Assembly (NCBI GenBank): GCA_902634885.1
Contig: CACPLR010000002.1
Location: 1 to 64,000, forward strand
Length of the DNA stretch: 64,000 bases
Reading direction: 5' to 3'
Origin: an uncultured Pelagibacteraceae bacterium
Lineage (GTDB): Bacteria > Pseudomonadota > Alphaproteobacteria > Pelagibacterales > Pelagibacteraceae
Shown here: positions 8,211-17,836 of the stretch, piece after piece
How positions within the stretch are numbered: position 1 is the stretch's first letter
Layout: every line of letters begins with the position of its first letter
Translations under genes and position numbers: made by a program
Notes under the pieces: generated by a model
Seen by the model: only the letters and a program-made list of their open reading frames with translations
Databases searched by the model: none
Told to the model about the DNA's origin: nothing

Positions 8211-11200
8211 TTAATTGGGAGATATGTTTGTATCAAAAACTTCATCAAAATCCTCTGTTGTTACAGCTTCTTCATTTTCGATTTTTGTTTTTATTGTTTC
8301 GGTAACCGTGTTGGTGCTTTCATTCTTTTCCAAAATTTCTACAGCTTTTTCAGGGTTCTCTTGAACAATGTCTACTATTACTTCAGTAATTTTTTTCTTA
8401 CTTTCCTCATTTTTGTTAGCACTATCAATTAATTTATTTGAGAGAGTTCCTTTACTGTTTTCTACAATATTTTTAACTTTTTCTATGTCGTTTTCTGTAT
8501 CGGCTTGTTCAACTGCTTTTTCTATCATTTTATTAATACTACTATCCACGACTGCTGATGTTACTGAAAGTATTTCAATTTTTTCTTCATAATTTTCCTT
8601 CTTAGTTAAATTTTCTACAACACTTAAAGAAAGTTTAGAATTTGTTTCCTCTGATGCTTCATTAAGTGTTTCTAAAACTTTCGCTGCTGTATCATTATCG
8701 GCTTTAGTTACAATATCTGCTACAACATCTGTTAAATCATCCTCTATAGATAGTGTTTGTCCTTCAGTTAAATTTTCTTGTTGGTTTTTAGCCGCATCTA
8801 TAGCTTGTTCAATTACTTTATCCTTGATTTCAGTATTTAGCGTTTCGATTTTAGATGGCTCTGTGTCAACAATTGCTTTTAATACTTTTGCTGATAAATC
8901 CTGCTTGTCCTCAGTCGATGTTTTGCTTACCTCTTCAACAACTTTATTTGCAATTTCATCGCTAGCGACTGAAACTACTTTTGCAATCAACTCACTATCT
9001 TCTTTGGTGCTTTTAGCAGATTGGATGGCTTTTTCAGTTAAATTATCAATATTCTCTTTATTATTTTCTGCTAGTTCATTAATTTTATCAGAGTCTTTTT
9101 CTGAAATTCCTGACATTACCTTCAGAGATAAAGAGGATTCTGTTTCTGTATTATTGACTTCTTCAATAATTTTTGATGCTGTTTCCACATCAGTTTTAAC
9201 AACAATATCAGCAACAACATCTGAAAGATTTTCTTCATCGGTAATCTGGCCTTCTTCTTGATTTTTAGCAGCTTCTAAAGTTTGTTTAATAATAGTTGTT
9301 TTTGTTTCCTCATTAATATTTTCGATTTTACTTGGCTCAGTATCGACAATCGCTTTTAAAACTTTTGCTGATAAAGTTTGTTTTTCATCGGTTGAAGTTT
9401 TGCTAACTTCTTCTACTACTTTGTTAACTAAATCATCATTTACAACGGCAACAACATTTGCAATTAATTGGCTGTCTTCAGATGTATTTTCAGCCTTTTG
9501 AACTGCATCTGTAGTTAGTTTATTCATTTGCTCTTTGTTATTATCTGAAAGTTCATTTAATTTTCCAGAGTCTTTTTCTGAAATTCCAGAAATTACCTCT
9601 AATGATAAATTAGTTTCCGTATCAATTTCATTTATTTCTTCAATCATCTTGCTAGCAGTTTCAGTGTTAGTATTAACTATAATTTCAGATACAATGTCAG
9701 TAAAATTCTCTTCCTCTTGAATACCCGTTCCTTCTTTTTGATTTTTAGCTGACTCAACAGTCTGTTTAATCATTACATCTTTTACTTCTTCACTGATAAT
9801 TTCCATTTTATCAGGTTCATTCTCTACTATTGCTTGTAATACTTTTGCAGATAACGTTTGTTTTTCATCAATTGAAGTTTTGCTCACTTCCTCTATCATA
9901 ACATTTACTAAATCATCATTTGCAACCGCAACAACTTGAGCAATTAATTCACTATCTTCAGATGTATTTTCAGCTTTTTGAACCGCGTCTATTGTTAATT
10001 CATCCATTTGTTCTTTATCAAATTCAGATAGTGTATCTATTATTTCTGAATTTTTTTCTGATATAGCTGAAATTACCTCTAAGGATAAATTAGTTTCAGT
10101 ATCAATATCATTGATTTCTTCGATTACTTTTGCAGCTGTAGTAGTATCTGTTTTCACAATTATTTCTGATACAGCATCAGTGAGATCTTCTTCCTCTATA
10201 AGGTTACCTTCTTGTTGATCTTTGGTGGCTTCGATTGCTTGCTCAATTAAATCTTCTTTAATTTCTTCATTAATTATTTCAATTTTTTTTGGTTCTGTAT
10301 CAATAATTGCTTTTAGAACTTTGACTGATAAAGATTGTTTTTCATCAATGGCTGTTTTGCTTACTTCTTCTACAACTTTATTGGCAAGTTCATCACTTGC
10401 TGCCGCCACCACATTTGCAATTAATTGACTATCCTCATTAGTATTTTCTGCTTTTTGAATTGCTGAGATGGTTAGTTTTTCAAGTTGATCTTTGTTTGTT
10501 ACAGAAAGTTCTGTAAATTTTTCTCCATCTTTTTCTGATATTCCCGCTATTACTTTTAAAGATAAATTTGTCTCTGTTTCAATGTTTGAAACCTCTTCAA
10601 TTAATTTTGATGCTGTATCATTGTCAGTGTTCACAATAATTGCTGCAACTGCATCAGTTAAATCATCTTCCAAAGCAATATTTGTTTCAGTCTCTTGTTG
10701 AGTTTTTACAGCTTCAACTGTTTGTTTAATCACTACCTCTTTTATTTCTTCATTTAAGATTTCAATTTTATTAGGCTGTGTTTCTACGATTGCCTTAAGA
10801 ACCTTTGCAGACAAATCTTGTTTTTCTAAAGTATTATTTTTACTTACTTCCTCAACAACTTTGTTTGCTAATTCATCACTTGCTACTGATACAACTTTTG
10901 CAATTAAATTTGCATCCTCATTTGAAGTGGATGCTTTTTCAACTGCTGAAACAGCTAATTTATCAATTTGATCTTTATTTGTTTCAGATAATGTCTGAAG
11001 TTTTTCCGGAGATTTTTCAGAAAAATCTGCCATTACTTTTAATGACAATTTCGATTCTTCGTTTGTATTTTTTTCTGTAATGTTATTTATAACAGAGTTA
11101 ATTGTTGCCTCATCAGATTTTGCCATCACTTTACTTAAAACCTCTGCAGATTTATCTGTTTCTTTTGCTACAATTGTTTCAAATATTTTTTCTTTAATTA

Positions 11201-12224
11201 AACCAGCACCTTCTGAAGTTGAAGTTGTTATATACTCATTGTCTTTATCTGATAAATTTCCAACCACACCTTCAACTAAGGTGTCTTTTGTCTCAATTAT
11301 TTTTTCAATAGTTTCACCAATATTTTGATCATCCGATTGATCAATTACATCTGATAAAAAAGTAGTATTTTCATCCTTACTGTTTTGAACAATAAAATCT
11401 ATTTTTTGCTTTTTTTCCTCTTTTATAATCTCTTTTGCAGCTTCAACATCACTAGCATCTACTACTCCATCATTATTTGCATCTTGAAGATTTCCTTTAG
11501 CAAGTTTTTCTTCAAGTTGTTGGGTTAATTCGTTCTCATCAATTTTTGAAATTTTAACTAAAGTTTCATTTACAGATTTAAATTCTTGTTTCTCTTCGTC
11601 TGATTGCTCACGTTGCGCAATTTCTTTAGTTTCAGTCACTTCAATAACTTGGTCTGTAGATGTTAAACTAGTTGATTGACCTTCAGATGAGATTTCTATT
11701 TGACCTACACTTCCAAAACTGTCTTCTGCAAGAGCAACCTCGGAGTTACCATTTGGTTTAATACTTGCATTAAATCTTGTCCCCCTAATACCGAGTGACA
11801 TATTTGATAAATCTATCAACATTTCTCCATTTGCATTTTTAGCGATAGCGCCTGTTTCAATAATTATTTTTCCTTTTCCAACCTTTGCTTGGAACTTTTG
11901 TTTTGCACCTGATTTCTCAAACTCACTTACATTTAGTGATGTTAATTCTTTCATCACTATTGTTGTGTTGTCATCAAACTGAATTGTTGCAGATGAACTT
12001 TCTCCAATTAAAATCTCATCTTTAAGATATATTTCATCATATACATCTAAAATTCTTTCATCTCCCTCTTCTGTGATTGCAATAACTTCTCCATTAATTT
12101 CAGTGATTGAGCCAATTTTAGTACCTTCTGAAAAAGCTATGTTGGTAAAAAATATATAAAGAAAAAATATTTTGAAAAAAAAATTTCTATAATTTAAAGT
12201 AATCTTTTTATGGCTAATATTCAT
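8211..12224 (-). CDS. Secreted FecR-domain protein with five long repeats
   Basis: A 1337-residue acidic protein of unknown function. Residues 1-32 form a signal peptide (cleavage probably after AFS). Residues about 35-170 are a FecR domain with GSITEINGEVIAI and MSLGIRGTRFNAS. Residues 248-259 (DANNDGVVDASD) match a dockerin/EF-hand calcium loop. From about 391 to 1195 there are five repeats of about 161 residues, each containing motifs like LSLKV..ISEKD, NKVVEEVSK, LSAKVLKAIVDTEP and LTDVVADIV; degenerate copies flank them. Predicted structure is mostly helical. It is probably exported to the periplasm or surface. No sorting motif, beta-barrel or C-terminal anchor is evident. It precedes the ligase-like gene by 2 bp. 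Confidence 0.75.
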   Translation of the reverse strand: MNISHKKITLNYRNFFFKIFFLYIFFTNIAFSEGTKIGSITEINGEVIAITEEGDERILDVYDEIYLKDEILIGESSSATIQFDDNTTIVMKELTSLNVSEFEKSGAKQKFQAKVGKGKIIIETGAIAKNANGEMLIDLSNMSLGIRGTRFNASIKPNGNSEVALAEDSFGSVGQIEISSEGQSTSLTSTDQVIEVTETKEIAQREQSDEEKQEFKSVNETLVKISKIDENELTQQLEEKLAKGNLQDANNDGVVDASDVEAAKEIIKEEKKQKIDFIVQNSKDENTTFLSDVIDQSDDQNIGETIEKIIETKDTLVEGVVGNLSDKDNEYITTSTSEGAGLIKEKIFETIVAKETDKSAEVLSKVMAKSDEATINSVINNITEKNTNEESKLSLKVMADFSEKSPEKLQTLSETNKDQIDKLAVSAVEKASTSNEDANLIAKVVSVASDELANKVVEEVSKNNTLEKQDLSAKVLKAIVETQPNKIEILNEEIKEVVIKQTVEAVKTQQETETNIALEDDLTDAVAAIIVNTDNDTASKLIEEVSNIETETNLSLKVIAGISEKDGEKFTELSVTNKDQLEKLTISAIQKAENTNEDSQLIANVVAAASDELANKVVEEVSKTAIDEKQSLSVKVLKAIIDTEPKKIEIINEEIKEDLIEQAIEATKDQQEGNLIEEEDLTDAVSEIIVKTDTTTAAKVIEEINDIDTETNLSLEVISAISEKNSEIIDTLSEFDKEQMDELTIDAVQKAENTSEDSELIAQVVAVANDDLVNVMIEEVSKTSIDEKQTLSAKVLQAIVENEPDKMEIISEEVKDVMIKQTVESAKNQKEGTGIQEEENFTDIVSEIIVNTNTETASKMIEEINEIDTETNLSLEVISGISEKDSGKLNELSDNNKEQMNKLTTDAVQKAENTSEDSQLIANVVAVVNDDLVNKVVEEVSKTSTDEKQTLSAKVLKAIVDTEPSKIENINEETKTTIIKQTLEAAKNQEEGQITDEENLSDVVADIVVKTDVETASKIIEEVNNTETESSLSLKVMSGISEKDSDKINELAENNKENIDNLTEKAIQSAKSTKEDSELIAKVVSVASDEIANKVVEEVSKTSTEDKQDLSAKVLKAIVDTEPSKIETLNTEIKDKVIEQAIDAAKNQQENLTEGQTLSIEDDLTDVVADIVTKADNDTAAKVLETLNEASEETNSKLSLSVVENLTKKENYEEKIEILSVTSAVVDSSINKMIEKAVEQADTENDIEKVKNIVENSKGTLSNKLIDSANKNEESKKKITEVIVDIVQENPEKAVEILEKNESTNTVTETIKTKIENEEAVTTEDFDEVFDTNISPN
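8633..11056 (-). repeat. Five tandem repeats of about 483 bp in the FecR-domain gene
   Basis: The coding sequence holds five in-frame diverged copies of one unit of about 161 codons. Phrases such as ttttgctgataaa, cttcttcaacaacttt and their variants recur at that spacing on the plus strand. Copies 3 and 4 look most alike. The repeats could allow copy-number change by recombination. Boundaries are approximate. Confidence 0.8.
12188..12193 (+). promoter_or_regulatory. TATAAT -10 element for 12210 gene
   Basis: A consensus TATAAT lies 16 bp before the ATG at 12210, inside the signal-peptide coding region of the divergent FecR-domain gene. No good -35 is seen at 16-18 bp. The match is short, so it may be chance in AT-rich DNA. 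Confidence 0.35.
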
Positions 12225-12671
12225 AGTTTTAAGTATTTAAAATACTCACTAATTATATTAATTTTATATAATATTATTTCATTATTAGTCCTTTTTTTGC
12301 CCTTTAAAAGCTTGAAATACAGCCTTTGGAATATGATGCCTTATGATTACAAATACCTAGTAAACTATCCAAATGATCTTAAAAATTTATCTCTTTTAAA
12401 TTCAACAAATAGAGATTTTATTAAAGAAGGATTAAATAAAAACCTATCAAGGAACATGCTTAATATAAACTATTGGAATTATAATTTAATAATTGACAGC
12501 TATTCTAAAGAACAAAATAAAGATTTTGAAAAATCTTTTATTAATTTATTTTTTTTAACAAAAAACAATCAATTAAAAAATTTGGATTTAAAAAAATATT
12601 TCATATCAAATTTCAGTCGATTTAGTATCGATAATAGACAGAAAATATTAAAAAATTACAATTTAGAATAA
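12210..12671 (+). CDS. Small membrane-anchored protein of unknown function
   Basis: A 153-residue protein not assigned to a family. Residues about 12-33 form one membrane segment (SLIILILYNIISLLVLFLPF), after which the rest is hydrophilic and rich in Asn, Lys and Tyr. Its stop is 1 bp before the acyltransferase gene, so it is probably co-translated with it and may help in the same polysaccharide modification. Its start overlaps the start of the divergent FecR-domain gene by 15 bp, so one of the starts may be further in. Confidence 0.6.
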   Translation: MANIHSFKYLKYSLIILILYNIISLLVLFLPFKSLKYSLWNMMPYDYKYLVNYPNDLKNLSLLNSTNRDFIKEGLNKNLSRNMLNINYWNYNLIIDSYSKEQNKDFEKSFINLFFLTKNNQLKNLDLKKYFISNFSRFSIDNRQKILKNYNLE

Positions 12672-12672
12672 A

Positions 12673-14499
12673 TTGATCTATAGAAAAGAAATAGATGGGC
12701 TCCGAGCATTAGCAATTATTCCTGTTGTTTTCTCACATCTTGGTACAAATATTTTAAGTGGAGGCTTTATAGGTGTAGATATTTTTTTTGTGATAAGTGG
12801 ATACTTGATAACATCAATTATTTATGAAGATTTTAAAAGTGGAAAATTTACATTAATAAATTTTTACGAAAGAAGAATTAGAAGAATAATTCCAGCTCTA
12901 TATTTAATGTTAATAATTTTTTTCATATGGGTATTTATATTTTGGAGTCCTTACGACCTTAGAAATGTATCTCAAAGTGTTGTTGCAACTACCTTTTTTG
13001 CAAATAATATTTTACTTTTTTTAGAAAATAATGATTATTTTGCTGTATTTAATAATTCAAATCAAATAAACCCACTTTTACACACATGGTCTCTTGGAGT
13101 TGAGGAACAATTTTATATTGTTTATCCAATAATACTTTTTGTATTGTTAAAATTAAGACCAAATATTATTATTTATATTTTATCATTTCTTTTAATTTTT
13201 AGTTTACTAATTAATGTTAATCGAAGTAATGCTATTCAGAATTTTTATTTACCTTACGCAAGAGCTTGGGAATTACTCTTTGGATCATTAGCATTCTATT
13301 TTTTTAATTATTTAAAAAAAAAAAATATTGACAAATTTTTTATCTCTTTTGGTGACATTGGCTTTATTCTTATTATTTTATCGCTTTTTTTATTTAGTAA
13401 CCATTTTAAATTATCAAGTATTTATTTAATTTTACCTACACTTGGAACATTTTTAATTATTATCTCAACAAATAAAAGTTCTTTATCCTATAAATTTTTA
13501 AATAATAAGATTGTTGTTTTTTTTGGTTTAATTTCTTATAGCCTGTATATTTGGCACTTACCTATTTTTGCAATCTTCGATTACAACTTATTGTCAATTC
13601 CAGGAGTTGAAAATAAACTAAATTTTTTTAATGAGTCAATGAAATTAGTATGCATTTTTTTTGTATCGTATTTATCATATAGGTATGTAGAAAATTTTTT
13701 TAGAAATAAATCAAATTTAAATAAAAAATTAATATTTATTTTATTTTTTATTTTTTCTTCATTTTTAATTAGTATTGGCATCACTGGACATAAAACAGAT
13801 GGATTTTTAAATATAAAAATAAATGATTCAAAACAATACTATATCAATCACAATATCGAAAAAAATAAAGTTCTTTCAACAAATTGGGGAAATTTAAAAA
13901 GTGAGAAAAGTGATATTTTAATAATAGGTGATTCTGTTTCGTCAGATTTACAAATGTCTTTGAAGGCAATAGGAATTAAAACTGAAAGATTTGATATCGA
14001 TGGAAATTGCTTCGAAAAAATTATTATTGATGGTAAGTGTGAAAATTTAACAATTAAAAAGTTTGAGAAAGTACTTTTAAACAAAAGATATATCATAATT
14101 GCCACAAATATACTTACCGACAAAACTTATAAAGAAATTCAGAAGATGTATTTTTACTTAGAAAAAAAATATAAAGTTTTTGTTTTGTCTGATTTGCAGT
14201 TTGCCAAACCAACTAATATATCTTTTTATGCAATCAATAATAATCGGAATTTAAATCATTTATCTTATTTGCACATGCATAAAGACATAATAAATCATGA
14301 GGAAATACTAAAGTCAATTTTGCCAAGTGAAAATATTATTTTAAAAAGAAAATTTTTTTGTAATGATGACGTAAAAGAATGTGAATTATTAGACGAAAAT
14401 AACAACGTTATTTTTCATGATCCTGTACATTTAACAACACATGGATGGAATTATTTTGGAAAAAAGTTAGTTGCATGGGCAAATCAAAATCTTAATTAG
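12673..14499 (+). CDS. OafA-type acyltransferase 3 with SGNH domain
   Basis: A 608-residue O-acetyltransferase of the inner membrane that moves acetyl groups to periplasmic sugars. The N-terminal acyltransferase_3 domain (1-370, about ten membrane segments) starts with the family hallmark YRKEIDGLRALAI and contains FFVISGYLIT, the ERRIRRIIPAL stretch and HTWSLGVEEQFY. The C-terminal SGNH-type domain (about 395-608) shows ILIIGDSVSSD with the nucleophile serine and DPVHLTTHGW with the Asp-His pair. It starts at a TTG 1 bp after the preceding stop; the conserved hallmark beginning at residue 3 supports this start. It probably decorates the polysaccharide built by the neighbouring genes. Confidence 0.9.
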   Translation: MIYRKEIDGLRALAIIPVVFSHLGTNILSGGFIGVDIFFVISGYLITSIIYEDFKSGKFTLINFYERRIRRIIPALYLMLIIFFIWVFIFWSPYDLRNVSQSVVATTFFANNILLFLENNDYFAVFNNSNQINPLLHTWSLGVEEQFYIVYPIILFVLLKLRPNIIIYILSFLLIFSLLINVNRSNAIQNFYLPYARAWELLFGSLAFYFFNYLKKKNIDKFFISFGDIGFILIILSLFLFSNHFKLSSIYLILPTLGTFLIIISTNKSSLSYKFLNNKIVVFFGLISYSLYIWHLPIFAIFDYNLLSIPGVENKLNFFNESMKLVCIFFVSYLSYRYVENFFRNKSNLNKKLIFILFFIFSSFLISIGITGHKTDGFLNIKINDSKQYYINHNIEKNKVLSTNWGNLKSEKSDILIIGDSVSSDLQMSLKAIGIKTERFDIDGNCFEKIIIDGKCENLTIKKFEKVLLNKRYIIIATNILTDKTYKEIQKMYFYLEKKYKVFVLSDLQFAKPTNISFYAINNNRNLNHLSYLHMHKDIINHEEILKSILPSENIILKRKFFCNDDVKECELLDENNNVIFHDPVHLTTHGWNYFGKKLVAWANQNLN

Positions 14500-14516
14500 A
14501 TTCTTATTCAGTACTT

Positions 14517-16694
14517 TTATTTTTCTTTTGCTAAAATTGGTTTTTTCTTTTTTTTCTCAATTTCATTTGGATTATCAAAATTGATTGCCATGCAAGTAAT
14601 ATCATCTCTTAATTTTGGTATACCCCAATTTAAAGTTGATGTTACTTTTTCAACTAGATCTTTGGGAGTTATAGTTTCCATTTCTTTTACAACATTTTCA
14701 ACACCTTCTGCCCCAAACTCTTCACCATTTGGCAGATATCCTTCGGTTACTCCATCTGTATAAACAACAAAAGTTTTATCTTTAATATTTATAGTATTTG
14801 ATTTGACCATAGACTCTGCAAAATATTTCATTATTCCTATTGGAGGTAGATCAGATTGGATAAATTCAAATTTTTTTGATTTATCAAATAACATTATGCT
14901 TTCGTGACCTGCATTAATAAATGTCAAATCTCCTGTTTTTGGATTAAATTTACCAAACACTGCTGTTACAAACATTCCTTTAAATTTTGCTTCAATAATT
15001 TCATTGTTTACACCAAATACAACTCTTTCAAGTGGAAATTTTAAATTTGAGAGTGTTCTAAAAATAGAAGAAGCTTTTGCCATGTACATGCCGGCTTTAA
15101 CTCCTTTTCCAGATACATCTGCTAATGTAAAATAATATTCTTCAGGTCCTACTTTCATTACATCAAAATAATCTCCCGACACATCTCTTGCAGGAATATT
15201 TTTTGCATACACAAAGTTTTCAAATGCTGAGATATCTGGGAACAAGCTTTTTTGAACGCCTCCAGCAAGTTCTCTTTCTTTTAAAAGTTTTGCCTCTTTT
15301 TGAAGATTTTGAAGAGCAATTTTATTTTCTTCTAAAAACCTAAAATAAAGACCAGTTAAAAATGTTATTGAAATCATTATCATTGGATAGCTGACATCTA
15401 TTAATTCTGATCTAAATCTGTAAATTGACAATCCAATAACAAAAATAATAATTAAACCTGCAAATATAATACTTAAACTATATTTTGGCTTAATTCTTTG
15501 AGAAATTATAAATGCAGCAATAGAAATTATAATTGATAGAATTAATTCAAAAATAAAAATACCATCATTTCTTTTTAAAAAACTATTATTTAAAAGATTT
15601 TCAATTACATTTGCATGAACTTGTACTCCTGGCACTGTTTCTCCTGTTGGTATTTTTACTGTATCAAATAAACCTTTTGCTGATGCTCCAATTAAAACAT
15701 ATTTATCTTTAAAGAACTCATCGTCGAAATTATCTTCGAAGACCTTTTCTGCTGAAATATAATTGCTGTTAATTGATCTGTTGTATTTTACCCAAATTAG
15801 TGAGTTTTTATCGGTTTTGAACTCATATGGTCTGATAGTAATATTTTTTATTCCGTTATCATTCAGATTTGTAATTATAGTTCTTTTCTTCTCACCTACC
15901 CTGATCATTTCTAATCCAAATGTTGGAAATAATTTTTCATTAAATACCATGATTAAAGGTAAGGATCTCACAACAGCATCACTTTGTGTAATATAATTAA
16001 TAGAACCTAATCCTTTTACATTTTTTTCTAAAGCAGGAAGAGAACCTAAAGAATATTTATAATTATAAACATAATTTTTTATATTTCCTCCCTTTGCAAA
16101 TATTCTTGCTTTACCCTTTCTATCAAACGTGCCTTTTGTGGGAACCAAGCTTCCAAATACAGCCAAAACAGATTTTGTTTCTTTTAAAGTTTTCTGAAAT
16201 TTTTCATCATGACCCTCAATAGAATTTAATAAGTTAAGAGTGTAACTATCATCTATCGAATAAGTTTTAATAATTTCCTCTGGTGATTGTTTATCTTTTT
16301 CAGAAAAAAATATATCAAGACCAACTGCTTTTGGATTATTTTGATTGATATTATCTAATATTTTTGAAAAAACATTTCTACTCCATGGAAATTGACCAAA
16401 TTTTGCAAGACTTGGTTCGTCAATATCTACAATTACAATATTATCCTGTTTTTTATTGTATTTAAAAATTTTTTGATATGAGTCAAAGCTAATATTTGAA
16501 ATAGATTTTACAAATTCTGGATTTTGTAGCCTTAAAAGAATTAACAGAATTAAAACTGCAGCAAACGAAATATAATTAATATTTTTACCAATTATTGAAT
16601 GTGAAATAAAATTTATAAAAACTTCTTTGATTTTGATCAAAAATTGTTTTGAATTATTTACTTTTTTTTCATCATTTTTTTTTTCTTCGCTCAC
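14517..16694 (-). CDS. CHASE2-domain SpoIIE-type serine phosphatase
   Basis: A 725-residue membrane signalling protein. Order: a membrane segment near residues 40-57, an extracytoplasmic CHASE2 sensor (about 65-360, with IVIVDIDEPSLAKFGQFPWSR and AVGLDIFFSE), three membrane segments (about 375-450), a short coiled linker (KEAKLLKERELAGGVQKSLFP) and a PP2C-like SpoIIE/RsbU domain (about 490-700) with DVSGDYFD, LADVSGKGVKAG, NAGHE and YTDGVTEG. Metal-binding aspartates are present. Such proteins dephosphorylate anti-sigma-factor antagonists or similar partners in response to an external cue. No anti-anti-sigma gene is adjacent, so the target is unknown. It stands alone, with 82 bp upstream to fbpC. 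Confidence 0.88.
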   Translation of the reverse strand: MSEEKKNDEKKVNNSKQFLIKIKEVFINFISHSIIGKNINYISFAAVLILLILLRLQNPEFVKSISNISFDSYQKIFKYNKKQDNIVIVDIDEPSLAKFGQFPWSRNVFSKILDNINQNNPKAVGLDIFFSEKDKQSPEEIIKTYSIDDSYTLNLLNSIEGHDEKFQKTLKETKSVLAVFGSLVPTKGTFDRKGKARIFAKGGNIKNYVYNYKYSLGSLPALEKNVKGLGSINYITQSDAVVRSLPLIMVFNEKLFPTFGLEMIRVGEKKRTIITNLNDNGIKNITIRPYEFKTDKNSLIWVKYNRSINSNYISAEKVFEDNFDDEFFKDKYVLIGASAKGLFDTVKIPTGETVPGVQVHANVIENLLNNSFLKRNDGIFIFELILSIIISIAAFIISQRIKPKYSLSIIFAGLIIIFVIGLSIYRFRSELIDVSYPMIMISITFLTGLYFRFLEENKIALQNLQKEAKLLKERELAGGVQKSLFPDISAFENFVYAKNIPARDVSGDYFDVMKVGPEEYYFTLADVSGKGVKAGMYMAKASSIFRTLSNLKFPLERVVFGVNNEIIEAKFKGMFVTAVFGKFNPKTGDLTFINAGHESIMLFDKSKKFEFIQSDLPPIGIMKYFAESMVKSNTINIKDKTFVVYTDGVTEGYLPNGEEFGAEGVENVVKEMETITPKDLVEKVTSTLNWGIPKLRDDITCMAINFDNPNEIEKKKKKPILAKEK

Positions 16695-16777
16695 AAAATA
16701 AACAATAACATTTGATGGGTAATTAAAAAATTAATAATATAAAGTTATATATAAAATAGCCTAATATGAACTGTAAG

Positions 16778-17836
16778 TTAAAAGCATACTATATGATCTA
16801 TATTTATAGGTCTTTTAATACCAAATTTTTCATCTACTTCATGTTGATGGATATGGTGTGAATGAACGAAGACAGGAATCAGTAAATTTGAATTAGTTTT
16901 CAAAGTATAAATAAAGTTTGTTCCTCTAAATTTTCTATCAACTACCTCTAGTTTTAAATTACTTTGATCATCGTGTTCTAGGTCCTCTGGTTGTAATAGC
17001 AATTGAACATCAGAGCCATTAGGATAATGTTTTATAAAGTTTCCTTTTATTGTACCTAAATCTTTATTTTCTAAACTATTTTCACCAGTAACTTTGGCAG
17101 GAATTAATATTCCTCTATTTAAAAAGTTTACTACCTCAATTGAATTTGGAAAGTGGTAAACATTATAAGGATCATCATACTGTTTTAGTTGGCCGTTTAA
17201 AATAATCCCACATTTAGTTCCTAAATAGAAAGCCTCATAAGAATCATGTGTAACAATGATAGTTGTTATTTTTGAGTTGTTTAATACTTGCTTTAATTCC
17301 ACTTGTATTTCCTCTTTAAAACTTTGGTCAACGTTAGATAAAGGCTCATCCAATAACAACAGATCTGGTTGTGAAATTAAAGATCTCGCTAGAGAGGCTC
17401 TTTGGGCTTCTCCTGCACTTATTTCATGAGGATATTTATTTAATATATTTTTGAGATTTAGAAATTTAATTACGTCCTTTTGATTTATTTTTTTCTTTTT
17501 TCCAATTTTTCGAGTTGATCCTAGCTCAATATTTTTCTCAACATTAAAATGTGGAAATAAAGAATTTTCTTGGAATGATAGTGCAATATTACGATATTCA
17601 GGTTCTATATGTTTGTCTTTTGATGATAGAATTTTGTTTTTTAATTTGATCTGTCCTAATTTAATTTTTTCAAGACCAGCTATTGTTCTTAATATTGTAG
17701 TTTTACCTATTCCTGAAGGACCAAGAAGACAAATAATATCACCTTCGTTTTCTATGGATAGATTTACATTATTAACTTTATTTTTTCCTCCAGCTGTAAA
17801 AGATACATTTTCAATTTCAAAATAATTTTCAGGCAT
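16778..17836 (-). CDS. fbpC: Iron(III) ABC transporter ATP-binding protein
   Basis: A 352-residue ATPase powering uptake of ferric iron from the periplasm. Walker A is GPSGIGKTT, the signature is ISAGEAQR, Walker B is LLLLDEPLSNVD, and the H-loop is VTHDSYEA. A C-terminal TOBE-like regulatory domain (about 250-352) follows, typical of FbpC and PotA. Its start overlaps the fbpB stop (TGATG). The signature departs from the usual LSGGQQQR. Assignment to iron rests on the fbpA homologue and the Fur-like box upstream of the operon. Confidence 0.9.
   Translation of the reverse strand: MPENYFEIENVSFTAGGKNKVNNVNLSIENEGDIICLLGPSGIGKTTILRTIAGLEKIKLGQIKLKNKILSSKDKHIEPEYRNIALSFQENSLFPHFNVEKNIELGSTRKIGKKKKINQKDVIKFLNLKNILNKYPHEISAGEAQRASLARSLISQPDLLLLDEPLSNVDQSFKEEIQVELKQVLNNSKITTIIVTHDSYEAFYLGTKCGIILNGQLKQYDDPYNVYHFPNSIEVVNFLNRGILIPAKVTGENSLENKDLGTIKGNFIKHYPNGSDVQLLLQPEDLEHDDQSNLKLEVVDRKFRGTNFIYTLKTNSNLLIPVFVHSHHIHQHEVDEKFGIKRPINIDHIVCF

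Noticed and set aside
8633-11056. CRISPR array suggested by regular repeats
   Set aside because: The units are about 480 bp, in frame and diverged, and lack short identical repeats with unique spacers.
8368-11328. Several plus-strand reading frames of 60-145 residues opposite the FecR-domain gene
   Set aside because: They recur because the antisense of the repeats is also open. They are Ser/Thr/Ile-rich with no domain or start context and change with each repeat.
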